A stretch of 64,000 nucleotides of DNA from Pseudomonas luteola NBRC 103146 (GTDB lineage: Bacteria > Pseudomonadota > Gammaproteobacteria > Pseudomonadales > Pseudomonadaceae), in the NCBI RefSeq assembly GCF_002091675.1, contig NZ_BDAE01000003.1:1-64000 (forward strand). The letters run 5' to 3'. The translations under genes and the position numbers were made by a program. Below the pieces are notes generated by a model. It was not told the DNA's origin, did no database searches, and was given only the letters and a program-made list of their open reading frames with translations. The stretch's first letter is position 1. Each line of letters opens with the position of its first letter. Below, in pieces: positions 44,212 through 53,129 of this stretch.

Positions 44212-45774
44212 TTAACGGGATTCGAGACGAACCAGATGGCGTTCAAGGGTAGACGAATAGGGTTCAAGCAGGCGTTCGACACAGCTGGCACCTTCTGGAC
44301 TCGCAATAGAGCGGATTCGGGCACGCTGGCGCAGCAGTTCATCATCGGCGATGCTGTGCTCGACCAGGAGCAGGTTGCGACTGTGCCGACTGAGTGCGAT
44401 AGCGTTCCGGACCGTATCGTTATTGAGCAGCTCGGGCAGCTTCAGGTTCACCAGACGTTCGCCCTGCGTCAGACCCAGCTGCAGTTGCAGCGTGATCCCG
44501 CTGTCGGCTACTTCGACCTGAAGGGCATGGCCCAGCGCTCGCATGATTTCACCGCAGCACAAGGCATGAGTCAGATAATCATCTTCGCCCTGGGTTTCGT
44601 GGAAAAGGATCAGGCTGCCGCCATCGATGAGGCTATGCAGTTCACCCTTGTACAGCGAGGTGGCCTGCTCCAGGCAATCCCTGTAACGCTCCAGAAGACT
44701 GACCAGGCGCGCACGGGGCAGCTTGCGTAACTGTTCTTGAGACCCGAGCTGGATCGCCAGTACCGCGCTGGAAACGATATCGGGTTCTGACGCCATGGCC
44801 GGTGTAACGGGCTCGGCGGCTGCCGCTGTCTCTACAACTTCGTTTTCTGCCTCGTCCGGCATGACATCGGCAAAGGCGTCTTCGTCGAACTCGTCGTCAC
44901 CGTCTTCGGTAGTCACCGGTGCTTTGGCCGGTTTCTTGGCGGCTGCGGCAGCCTTGCGTGGTGAGGTGGAGCGAACCTTGATACCGGCGCTTTCATCGAG
45001 GAACGGGTTGTCCTCGTCGCCTTCTACCGGAGCTGCTGCCTTGGTTTTCTTGGACGGTTTAACCGGCGCCGGTTTGGGTTTTTCCGGGACCAGCCGCGCC
45101 TGGAGCTGACGTGCCAAGTCACCAATTTCATCCTGACGACCAACGCTGGGAGCCGGATCATCCGGGTCACGCAGCCAGACGCGCAGCTCCAGCAGGGGCG
45201 TGGAAATGTTGCGGCCCAGGCGAAGGCTGAGAATCAGAGTCAGCATCAACAGGATAAGCGCCAACAATCCCATGTTTTGCAGGCTGATCACCATGGGTTG
45301 CTGGAACTGATTCATGTCCAGACTGATACGCAGCTGGCCAGTGGTCACGTCTTGAAACTTGATTGATGTGGAGTAGATGCCTTCCGCCTCGCCCAGAAGA
45401 TTGCGCGTCGGGCGGGTGCCTGCTTCGGCCAGTACACGATTATCCGGGCTGAACACTGCCGCGTGGGCAACCAGCGGATTACGCGCCAGATTGCCCAAGA
45501 GCACGTTGAGGCTCAGCGTATCGTTGGATACCAGCAGCTCCGTCGCCGAGGCGGCCGTCTGGGTAACCAGCGTCTGGCCTACGGCATCGGCCTGCTGCTG
45601 CATGGCATGCCGGAACTGCAAGGCCACGACAACGGCATAGATCACCAGGGCGGCGATGACGAGAATAAGGCTATGGGAAACAATGCGGAGCGCGATAGGA
45701 ACACGGCGCTGGCGCATTGCACGAAACAGCAGAACGAAGAAATTGTCGGGCTTGACGGTCGCGTGCCGGGTCAC
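44212..45774 (-). CDS. HAMP membrane protein with degenerate nucleotidyl-cyclase-like domain (YtjB/AhpA type)
   Basis: This 520-residue protein has membrane helices at about 30-52 and 161-185 flanking a periplasmic sensor region. A HAMP-like segment (186-228) and a long Ala/Pro/Glu/Lys-rich linker (230-330) follow. The C-terminal region (333-480) follows a class III nucleotidyl cyclase pattern: RARLVSLLERYRDCLEQATSLYKGELHSLIDGGSLILF, then ITLQLQLGLTQGE. The metal aspartates are replaced (IQLG, IDGG), so it is probably catalytically inactive. Genes of this kind (ytjB/smp) commonly lie divergent from serB, as here. Confidence 0.78.
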   Translation of the reverse strand: MTRHATVKPDNFFVLLFRAMRQRRVPIALRIVSHSLILVIAALVIYAVVVALQFRHAMQQQADAVGQTLVTQTAASATELLVSNDTLSLNVLLGNLARNPLVAHAAVFSPDNRVLAEAGTRPTRNLLGEAEGIYSTSIKFQDVTTGQLRISLDMNQFQQPMVISLQNMGLLALILLMLTLILSLRLGRNISTPLLELRVWLRDPDDPAPSVGRQDEIGDLARQLQARLVPEKPKPAPVKPSKKTKAAAPVEGDEDNPFLDESAGIKVRSTSPRKAAAAAKKPAKAPVTTEDGDDEFDEDAFADVMPDEAENEVVETAAAAEPVTPAMASEPDIVSSAVLAIQLGSQEQLRKLPRARLVSLLERYRDCLEQATSLYKGELHSLIDGGSLILFHETQGEDDYLTHALCCGEIMRALGHALQVEVADSGITLQLQLGLTQGERLVNLKLPELLNNDTVRNAIALSRHSRNLLLVEHSIADDELLRQRARIRSIASPEGASCVERLLEPYSSTLERHLVRLESR

Positions 45775-45941
45775 TGGTGAATTCTTTGGGCAAAAATGTG
45801 GGGCGAAGTATAACCAGCGACCAGAGGTCGTTAAAGCGTACTAACCGAGTCCGTCAACCACTCGTCTGCGTATGGGTGGTTCTGCACCGTTTTCGGAAAC
45901 AGGTAGAATCGGGTTTTTGACCCCTTGGTGGAGGCTGCGCC

Positions 45942-47138
45942 TTGCGAGACATTCTTCTCATTACCAGCACCGGGTATGCCAGCCCCGGCTTGAGTGCTGC
46001 ATTGACGAGCGTAGTGGCCGAGTCAGGCGCAGCGTTGCTGGATATTCGTCAGAGTCGTGTGCAGGGGGCCATAACACTTGCATTGCTCATCAAGTTGCCC
46101 GAAGGCGCTGATGCCGCTGCCTTGGGTGAAGCGCTCGAACTGCGCGCTGCGGCCGTGGGGGCCAGAGTGCACCTGGCTGCTCTGGATGCAGAGGCTTATG
46201 CCGCGTGGCAGGCCGACGAGTTGGCTCCTCGCCATATCCTGACGCTCATGGGACGCCAGCTGGACGCCCACCAGGTTCAACATGTGAGCGAACTTGTCGA
46301 GTCCCACGGTATGACCATTGAGCGTATCGAGCGGCTGTCGGCACCTGACGCCAGGGAGCGTGCTGCGCTGGAATTCACGCTGGCGGGTGAGCCGCAGGAT
46401 CTGGAGGGGCTCAAGGCTGCCTTTTTCACTGCGACCCAGAACCTTGAGATGGATATCGGATTTCAGGCTGACACGTTGTTCCGCCGCCATCGGCGACTGG
46501 CCGTATTCGACATGGATTCAACATTGATCCAGGCGGAAGTCATTGATGAGCTGGCCAAGGCCGCTGGTATCGGGGAGCGGGTTGCCGCCATCACCGAGCG
46601 AGCCATGCGCGGTGAGCTCGATTTCAGGGCCAGCTTCAAGGAGCGACTCGCCCTGCTCAACGGCCTGCCTGAAACGGTACTCGAAGACATCGGTGCAGGG
46701 CTGCGTCTGACCGAAGGCGCCGAGCGACTGTTTTCCGAGCTCAAGCGATTGGGATACAAGACCGCCATCCTGTCCGGCGGTTTTACTTACTTTGCCCGTC
46801 AGATCCAGGCTCGGCTGGGCATCGATTATGTCTATGCCAACGAGTTGGAAACAGTGGACGGCAAGGTGACCGGTGTGGCGGTAGAGCCCATTGTGGACGC
46901 GCAGCGCAAGGCCGATCTGCTGCGTGAACTGGCCATGAAGGAAGGGCTGAGCCTTGAACAGACCATTGCCGTAGGGGATGGGGCAAACGACTTGCCTATG
47001 CTGGGTCTGGCCGGGTTGGGCGTTGCCTTTCGCGCCAAGCCGCTTGTGCGTCAGTCGGCGCGCCAGTCAATTACAACACTGGGTTTGGATGGCGTGCTGT
47101 ATCTGCTGGGTGTCAGAGACCGAGACCACGTGCTTTGA
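45942..47138 (+). CDS. serB: phosphoserine phosphatase SerB
   Basis: SerB releases L-serine from phosphoserine, the last step of serine synthesis. The 398-residue protein has two N-terminal ACT-like regions (residues 1-175) and a HAD domain. The nucleophile motif is FDMDSTL (Asp190); LSGGFTYF and GDGANDLPML are further motifs. The start codon is TTG at 45942, with a strong GGAGG seven bases upstream. No alternative ATG gives the conserved N-terminus. A bidirectional terminator follows. Confidence 0.95.
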   Translation: MRDILLITSTGYASPGLSAALTSVVAESGAALLDIRQSRVQGAITLALLIKLPEGADAAALGEALELRAAAVGARVHLAALDAEAYAAWQADELAPRHILTLMGRQLDAHQVQHVSELVESHGMTIERIERLSAPDARERAALEFTLAGEPQDLEGLKAAFFTATQNLEMDIGFQADTLFRRHRRLAVFDMDSTLIQAEVIDELAKAAGIGERVAAITERAMRGELDFRASFKERLALLNGLPETVLEDIGAGLRLTEGAERLFSELKRLGYKTAILSGGFTYFARQIQARLGIDYVYANELETVDGKVTGVAVEPIVDAQRKADLLRELAMKEGLSLEQTIAVGDGANDLPMLGLAGLGVAFRAKPLVRQSARQSITTLGLDGVLYLLGVRDRDHVL

Positions 47139-47153
47139 TCAGGCGCTGAAAGA

Positions 47154-47178
47154 AAAGCCGGCTATTGCCGGCTTTTTC
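47154..47178. terminator. bidirectional terminator between serB and fimX
   Basis: AAAAGCCGGC-TATT-GCCGGCTTTTT is a perfect stem with A and T tracts on both sides. It lies between convergent genes. Confidence 0.9.
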
Positions 47179-47189
47179 ATGTCTGTCGC

Positions 47190-49274
47190 TTATTCGTCCG
47201 CGACGAATTCATAGTTCATTGCCTGGCTGGGTTCCTGCAGGTAGTAACCCTGGATGTAATTCACACCGGACTGCCAGAGCGTTGCGAGGATCGTGGCGTT
47301 TTCAACGAACGGCACGATGCATAGCTTTTTATGCTCTTGAATGCCGCTAATGAGGTTTTTCAGCGTTTCCTGGTTTTCCGGATTGCCCAGGTCGCGGACA
47401 TACGAGCCGTCTACCTTAAGGAAATCGATTGGAACCTGCTTGAGAATATTGAACGGCGCCAATGCACAGCCGAATTGACCCAGAGTGACGCGGTGCCCCA
47501 GCTTTTTAAGGCCGTTGGCCATGATCTTGGTCTGGTTGAGGTGAGCCAGGGCATTGGCTTCGCTGATTTGGAAGATCAGGGATTCAGCCGGTAAGCGAGC
47601 GGCCTGCAAGGCCGCCTGCAGCCAGAGCAGGAGTCTTGCGTCCTGTAGCGAGGCGGCGGACAGGTGAATGAACAGGCAGGTATCGTGCCCACGGGCGCGG
47701 TGGTCGACCAATACCTTGATGGCGTTATGGATTACCCATCGGTCTATCTTTGCACTTAGTCCGCTTTCTTCCGCTACCCGGAAGAACTCGGCCGGCGGTA
47801 CTTCTTCGTTCTGAGTATTGTTCAGGCGGAGCAGCACTTCATAGTGCTCGCGGCTGTCACCACGCAGGCTGATGAGTGGCTGGAAGAGCAGGCGGAAACG
47901 GCTTTGTTCCAGCGCCTGTTGCACAATGGCAATCAGGCTGCCTCGGCTGGCCGCTGCGGCCAGTTCTTCTGCCGGGTCGTATCGTTTGATGGCATTACCG
48001 CCCTGTTTGGCAATCATCAGGGCGCAGCGGTGAGCGCGGTCCATGATTTCGTGCGCATTGACGGTCTGCTCATCAAGAGCCGTCAAGCCAATAGAATAGG
48101 AGGGTTGCAAGGCCCGCTTGTTGATTTCAATGGGCTGTGACACCGCTTGACGGAGCAGTGGTTTCAGGCGGCTTTCAAGCTGCTCGGCAGTGCTGCCCTG
48201 AACCAGGACGGCAAATGCATCGTCGCTGAACCGTGCAAGCAGCGCCGGCGGTACAAAGTGCTCTTTCAGCTGGTTGGCCAGGGCGGCCAGCAGCGCATCA
48301 ATGTCGGAAATGCCGATTTCAGCGAGGATGGCCGCGTACCGGTCCAGCTGCAGGTAGGCGAAGCTGGCTGTCTGACCGTGCTGGACCACTTTCTCCATTT
48401 CCGCTTCCAGCGCCTCTATAAGCCGGGTGCGATTCAGCAGGCCGGTGACAGGGTCTACGCTGGTGGCTTCCCGCAACTTTTCTTCCAGCTCGGCATCGTT
48501 CTGGTTGCCGTCACGTATGACAACCTGAATGCAGGGCTCATCTTCGTAGGTGGCTGGAGAGAAGCTCATGTCCGCCGTGAAGGTAGAGCCATCGGCGCGC
48601 AAGCCCTGGCAGAGGAAGCGGGCTGTGCCGTTGGCTTCGGGATCGTTGGAGTATTGCTTGAGAAAATCGCGAAACGCCTGCTGATCATCGCTTGCCACCA
48701 GATCAATGACCGGCATCCCTTCCAGTTCTTCCACATCCGTATAGCCGAAGAGCTGCAGGTAAATGGGATTGGCATGAACATGCATCCCGTCATGGACATA
48801 GGCGATGGCATCTTCGGAGCTTTGCAAAAGCAATTGGCACCGTTTTTCTGCCTCATGCAGGGCTAGTTCGGCGGTGCGATAGGCACGCCGCACTTCCAGA
48901 TTGCCAATCTCGCGCCGGGATACGAGCACGAGTCGTTCGTCTTCACCCAGCGGAACGGCATCCTGAGCCCCATTCAGTAACGCCTGGGTAATCGCGTCGG
49001 GCTCTTCAGGATCGACCAGCTGGATAACCGGAATATCCTTGGCCTGGCGCTTGATGGTCTTGAGCGCCTCGTGAGGAGAAAGCTCTTCACAGTTGGGCGC
49101 CGCAATGAGCAGGTCCCAACTCTGCTGAAGTGCAGCGGCCAGCTCGTCCGGCTCTGTGACGCACTGTGCCCGGGTTGCGCAGCCCGCATTTCGAAACAGA
49201 CTTACCAGTCGCTCGGCTTCATTCTGTGACTCCTCAACAATGAGCAGGCGGATGGTCTTCTTTTCGATAGCCAT
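47190..49274 (-). CDS. fimX: FimX-like c-di-GMP receptor (REC-PAS-GGDEF-EAL)
   Basis: FimX binds c-di-GMP and promotes type IV pilus assembly and twitching. The 694-residue protein has a receiver-like domain (1-130, lacking a convincing phosphoacceptor), PAS (about 140-260), a degenerate GGDEF (VDPVTGLLNRTRLIEALE, with RFSDDAFAVLV at the active site), and an EAL-type domain with EVLLRL in place of EALLR. Both enzymatic signatures are altered as in P. aeruginosa FimX, where the EAL domain only binds the dinucleotide. It follows a PilZ-like protein gene on the same strand. Confidence 0.9.
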   Translation of the reverse strand: MAIEKKTIRLLIVEESQNEAERLVSLFRNAGCATRAQCVTEPDELAAALQQSWDLLIAAPNCEELSPHEALKTIKRQAKDIPVIQLVDPEEPDAITQALLNGAQDAVPLGEDERLVLVSRREIGNLEVRRAYRTAELALHEAEKRCQLLLQSSEDAIAYVHDGMHVHANPIYLQLFGYTDVEELEGMPVIDLVASDDQQAFRDFLKQYSNDPEANGTARFLCQGLRADGSTFTADMSFSPATYEDEPCIQVVIRDGNQNDAELEEKLREATSVDPVTGLLNRTRLIEALEAEMEKVVQHGQTASFAYLQLDRYAAILAEIGISDIDALLAALANQLKEHFVPPALLARFSDDAFAVLVQGSTAEQLESRLKPLLRQAVSQPIEINKRALQPSYSIGLTALDEQTVNAHEIMDRAHRCALMIAKQGGNAIKRYDPAEELAAAASRGSLIAIVQQALEQSRFRLLFQPLISLRGDSREHYEVLLRLNNTQNEEVPPAEFFRVAEESGLSAKIDRWVIHNAIKVLVDHRARGHDTCLFIHLSAASLQDARLLLWLQAALQAARLPAESLIFQISEANALAHLNQTKIMANGLKKLGHRVTLGQFGCALAPFNILKQVPIDFLKVDGSYVRDLGNPENQETLKNLISGIQEHKKLCIVPFVENATILATLWQSGVNYIQGYYLQEPSQAMNYEFVADE

Positions 49275-49330
49275 AGGTCTACGTATGAACCCGGACAGTT
49301 AAAGCGGTTAATAATCGAAGAGGCTGGAAT

Positions 49331-51127
49331 CTACAGAGACTTCCATAAGGAGTCAAAATCGTCCTCTGTATTGGAGGACGGTCCCTGGCTTCCCGGCCTG
49401 GGTGTTTCTGGCGTCGGTCGCGCCTGCTCCAGCAGACGATATTCGAAGACGCTGAAGCTAACGGTAGCATTTTGACGCCTTGTCAGCATGCCTTGTTGCT
49501 CGACTCCCTTCTGATTGATCTGAATCTTGCTGCCTTCCTGGAAGGGCAGACGCGGGGCAACGAGAGAGGGAGACTGGTCTATGGCCTTGATTTCAGGAAG
49601 CAGCAGGCCTCTCAGATATTGGCTGTGTTGCTCGGTCTTGCGAAGCAGCTGCAATCCACAGGGGCGAGCCGTAGGCGCCAGCAGCTCGACGCCCATCTGG
49701 GTGCCGCTGCCAGGGACCTGCCGTATCCAGCGAATGACTGCAATCCCCCAGCTGTTCTCGTTCAGGCCGCGCAGCCCCAGCACTTCACCCGCTTGCAGTT
49801 GGTCCGGCACTTCCCCAGGCCAGCTGACGCAGTAGCCGCCCGGACTGTGATTGACGATGGGCAGCGAGAAGAGGGGGTAGGTTTTATCCAGCTCAATCTG
49901 TTCGCTTTTCACATCCACAGGCGTGTCGTAGTGGATTTCCTCATGCGCGTCCAAACTTGTATTGTGCTCGGCATCGAAGGCCAGTGACCATACATCCGAC
50001 GTCTTCTCGGCCGGGGCAAAGTCCGGCTTGGACTTGGGCGGTTCCGGCAAGTTGAGCGTCTGGGCAAAGGCTACGCGACCCGAAAGGTGATAGTGCAGTG
50101 CACTCATGCCAATGCAGATCTCCAGACGTCCTTGACCCGGGGTGCGCTGAAAGGCCCGGTCGGATTCCTGGCCCCATGCCGCGCGCAGGTGTTGCAGCAG
50201 GTCCGTGCTGATGTCCGGCTGCACTGGCAGGCGTGCACGGCTGCGCTCTTCCGGCGGCAATGCCAGATAATCAGAAATCTGGCTGACCAATACCTGTGTT
50301 GACAGGCCTAGCAGGCCGCTCAGGCTGGCCTCCTTGAGGAGGGTTCGGTAACGTGGCGGCGCATCGATCTGAGGTGCGACTACAAACAGTACGCCTGGCT
50401 GGTCAGCGGGTTTTATCTGCACGAGATTTGCCCATTGATCGAGGTACTCGACCAGCTGGGCAATCTGACGCTGGCGCATCTGGTTACACCGCGCTGCCCC
50501 AAATAGCAGCGGGACAGCATAGGCCTCTTGCAAACTCTGGCCGTCAGGGCGCGTCAGTAGGTCGTCCCGTACACGCTGGCCCTGCAGGTTGAGACGCAGG
50601 GCGATCTGGAAGAGCTGATGCAGCTCCAGCCAGAGATGATCGGCTGCTGGGGTATACAATTGGGCTGCGCGAATCAGCGGGCCGTAAAGGCCTTTCATGG
50701 CGCGCTGTAGGGCCAATGGCAACAGGCTGGCCCGATCACGCGAGGGCGTATTGAGTTCGTCGACCACCACCAACTTGTAGCCTGCCGCCATATGGTTCTG
50801 TAGCGCCTGACACAGGTTGGCTACCTTGCGTGAGCGCTCGTCCAGCACAATGGGCTGGTCAAGAACATGGCGTTCGAGCATGACACACGTCCGGTTCACT
50901 TCCGGTCGCAATAACTCAAGCATGCGCAGACGTTGATCGTTCGACTGGATCAGCTGGTTGATTTCCAGCATCCCCTGGTACAACAGACGCGCCACTTCCC
51001 CGAGCTTTGCTCGCGGCAATTGGTCCAGCCAGCGTTTCAATCCGGCGGGGCTGGCTTCGCAGAACGTAAGGCTCCGCTGCGTGGGCGTCGGTACCCGCAG
51101 CAACTGCTGAGGGCCTTTACTATCCAT
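49331..51127 (-). CDS. conserved protein with PilZ-like C-terminal region
   Basis: This 598-residue cytoplasmic protein is widely linked to fimX in Pseudomonas. The N-terminal 420 residues are mostly helical without a domain I can name. From about residue 440 it reads PLFSLPIVNHSPGGYCVSW, GEVLGLRG, WGIAVIRWIR and TQMGVELLA. This strand pattern and the NxSxGG motif recall PilZ, but the RxxxR arginine pair expected for c-di-GMP binding is not evident. A role with FimX in c-di-GMP or pilus control is inferred from position. The gap to fimX is 56 bases. Confidence 0.7.
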   Translation of the reverse strand: MDSKGPQQLLRVPTPTQRSLTFCEASPAGLKRWLDQLPRAKLGEVARLLYQGMLEINQLIQSNDQRLRMLELLRPEVNRTCVMLERHVLDQPIVLDERSRKVANLCQALQNHMAAGYKLVVVDELNTPSRDRASLLPLALQRAMKGLYGPLIRAAQLYTPAADHLWLELHQLFQIALRLNLQGQRVRDDLLTRPDGQSLQEAYAVPLLFGAARCNQMRQRQIAQLVEYLDQWANLVQIKPADQPGVLFVVAPQIDAPPRYRTLLKEASLSGLLGLSTQVLVSQISDYLALPPEERSRARLPVQPDISTDLLQHLRAAWGQESDRAFQRTPGQGRLEICIGMSALHYHLSGRVAFAQTLNLPEPPKSKPDFAPAEKTSDVWSLAFDAEHNTSLDAHEEIHYDTPVDVKSEQIELDKTYPLFSLPIVNHSPGGYCVSWPGEVPDQLQAGEVLGLRGLNENSWGIAVIRWIRQVPGSGTQMGVELLAPTARPCGLQLLRKTEQHSQYLRGLLLPEIKAIDQSPSLVAPRLPFQEGSKIQINQKGVEQQGMLTRRQNATVSFSVFEYRLLEQARPTPETPRPGSQGPSSNTEDDFDSLWKSL

Positions 51128-51230
51128 TGACTGTCGGTTCTCCAGACTGAGCGGCGATAACAGTCATTATCCCCAATATTCAACTACTGGACGCCAGCGG
51201 TATCGGGCTAGCGTCCCTGTGTCGCAGGTA

Positions 51231-52130
51231 TCAGACGTCTCCCAACAGAGGCTCGATAACCTCGGCGACCTTGGGCGAGCCAATCTGCTGTCCCATATTG
51301 ACCGTGCTGAAGGCGCCTAGCTCCTGAGCCCAGTTCACTTGATCAGGGCCAAACAGGACGATAACCGTGGAGCCCAGCTTGAAACGGCCCATTTCTTCAC
51401 CTTTTTCCAGATGAATGGGCACACGTGCCGCTTCGTCGTAACGTGTTGTTTTCAACATGCGCTTGGGTGGTGTCACCATACCGGCCCAAACGGTCTCGAT
51501 ACTGGCCACGATCATGGCACCGACCAGAATCATGGCCATCGGACCGCGTTCGGTATCGAAGATGCACACGACACGCTCATTGCGGGCAAACAATTCCGGA
51601 ACGTTCTCGGCGGTCAGGTGATTGACCGAAAAGATTCGCCCGGGTACATACACCATCTCTTTCAGCGTGCCGGCAATAGGCATGTGTACGCGGTGATAGT
51701 CCTTGGGCGATAAGTAGATCGTCGCGAACGATCCACCCATGAACGGTGCAGCCCGTTGGGCATCACCACCTACAAGCTCCAGCAGACTGTAGCTATGCCC
51801 CTTGGCCTGGAAAATGCGGCCATGCTCGACCTGACCGATCTGGCTGACTTCGCCGTCGCTCGGGCTGACAATGGCTGTCGGATCTTCCGGTAGCGGACGT
51901 GCATCTGGCTTTAAGCTGCGGGTAAAGAATGCATTGAAGTTTTCGTATGCCGTCAGGTCTTCGACCTGAGCCTGGCGCATATCCACGTCGTAGCGACGAG
52001 CAAACCATGCCGTCAGGGCATTCTTGAACCAGGGCATCCGGCACTCGGCGAAGCCGCCAATCAACCGTGACAGGAAGTGATGAGGCAGTACGTGCTGGCT
52101 AAGAATGAACAGGCGGTCTTTCAAATTCAT
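51231..52130 (-). CDS. psd: phosphatidylserine decarboxylase proenzyme
   Basis: Psd makes phosphatidylethanolamine at the inner membrane. The 299-residue proenzyme has the autocleavage site KLGSTV. The serine (about residue 254) becomes the pyruvoyl cofactor. Conserved [12 protein letters not shown] and DYHRVHMP segments are present. I chose the ATG at 52130 (MNLKDRLF), preceded by AAGGA. It lies downstream of the rhodanese gene on the same strand, an order shared with Pseudomonas. Confidence 0.96.
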   Translation of the reverse strand: MNLKDRLFILSQHVLPHHFLSRLIGGFAECRMPWFKNALTAWFARRYDVDMRQAQVEDLTAYENFNAFFTRSLKPDARPLPEDPTAIVSPSDGEVSQIGQVEHGRIFQAKGHSYSLLELVGGDAQRAAPFMGGSFATIYLSPKDYHRVHMPIAGTLKEMVYVPGRIFSVNHLTAENVPELFARNERVVCIFDTERGPMAMILVGAMIVASIETVWAGMVTPPKRMLKTTRYDEAARVPIHLEKGEEMGRFKLGSTVIVLFGPDQVNWAQELGAFSTVNMGQQIGSPKVAEVIEPLLGDV

Positions 52131-52274
52131 GGTGTGTCCTTGAGCGGCAATATATGAAGCGTGAACCCGCGGGCGAGGCCAGACAAGGCAAAACAGAAAA
52201 GGCCGGGTCAGATTGCCGTGACCCAGTTCTCGTTTCATTGTACAGCTATTCGGCTCGCTGCTGGAAACCTGCTA

Positions 52275-53087
52275 TCAGCGTTCGACCGGTGTATCCGGAT
52301 GATTTCCCCATTCTCCCCAGGAGCCGGCATAACCCTTGATTCGGGGGTAACCCAGCGCCTTGGCGACCAGATAGGTAAATCCCGAGCGGTGGTGCGTCTG
52401 GCAATGGGTAATCACTTCCTTGTCGGGCGTGATCCCCAAGGCATTAAGTGTTTCGGCCATATCGCTGCGGATACGTAGGCTACGTGCCGGGTCCATGCCG
52501 GCCGTCCACTCGAAATTGATGGCGCCCGGGATATGCCCGCCCTTGGCTGCTAGGACTTTTTCGCCTCGATATTCCTGTGGCCCGCGTGCATCCCAGATGG
52601 CCAGATCTTCCGCACCCAGGCGGCTCTGCAGATACTCACGCGTTGCAGTAGGCTCATCATGCAGCGTGAGGTTGACCGGCGTATCCACCGGCGGTGGCAC
52701 ATCCTGCGTCAATGGCAGGCCCGCTTCGACCCAGGCATGACGGCCGCCGTTAAGGTAATGGTAGCGGTGATGACCGATCACATCCAGCAACCAGATAAAA
52801 CGTCCTGCCCAGCCACCGCCTTCGTCGTCATACACGACATAAACGGCCTCAGGGCGATGGCCCAGTTCGCTGAACAATATTTCCAGGTCGGCTTTTTCAG
52901 GGAGAAGCCCTGGCGCTGGAGGTTTGCCCAGTTGTGTACGTTGGGGCGCAACGAAGTGGGCGCCGGGCACATGCCCCTCGGCATAATGCGCAGCGCTGGA
53001 TAGATCGACCAGAATCAGCTCCGGCGTGTCGAGGCGGGCGGCAAGGTCGGCAGGCTCGATCACGAGCGGCAGGTCTGTAAAGGACAT
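52275..53087 (-). CDS. rhdA: thiosulfate sulfurtransferase RhdA
   Basis: This 270-residue tandem-domain rhodanese has an inactive N-terminal domain and a catalytic C-terminal domain. Its active loop reads HCQTHHRSG (Cys near residue 230), identical to the Azotobacter vinelandii RhdA loop and unlike the CRKGVT-type loop of animal rhodanese. It transfers sulfane sulfur from thiosulfate to thiophilic acceptors. The interdomain linker (PPPVDTPVNLTLHDEP) is proline-rich. psd follows on the same strand after about 145 bases. Confidence 0.93.
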   Translation of the reverse strand: MSFTDLPLVIEPADLAARLDTPELILVDLSSAAHYAEGHVPGAHFVAPQRTQLGKPPAPGLLPEKADLEILFSELGHRPEAVYVVYDDEGGGWAGRFIWLLDVIGHHRYHYLNGGRHAWVEAGLPLTQDVPPPVDTPVNLTLHDEPTATREYLQSRLGAEDLAIWDARGPQEYRGEKVLAAKGGHIPGAINFEWTAGMDPARSLRIRSDMAETLNALGITPDKEVITHCQTHHRSGFTYLVAKALGYPRIKGYAGSWGEWGNHPDTPVER

Positions 53088-53129
53088 ATCAGGTCATCCG
53101 GTCTGAAATCATGGGTTCGATTGTAGCGA

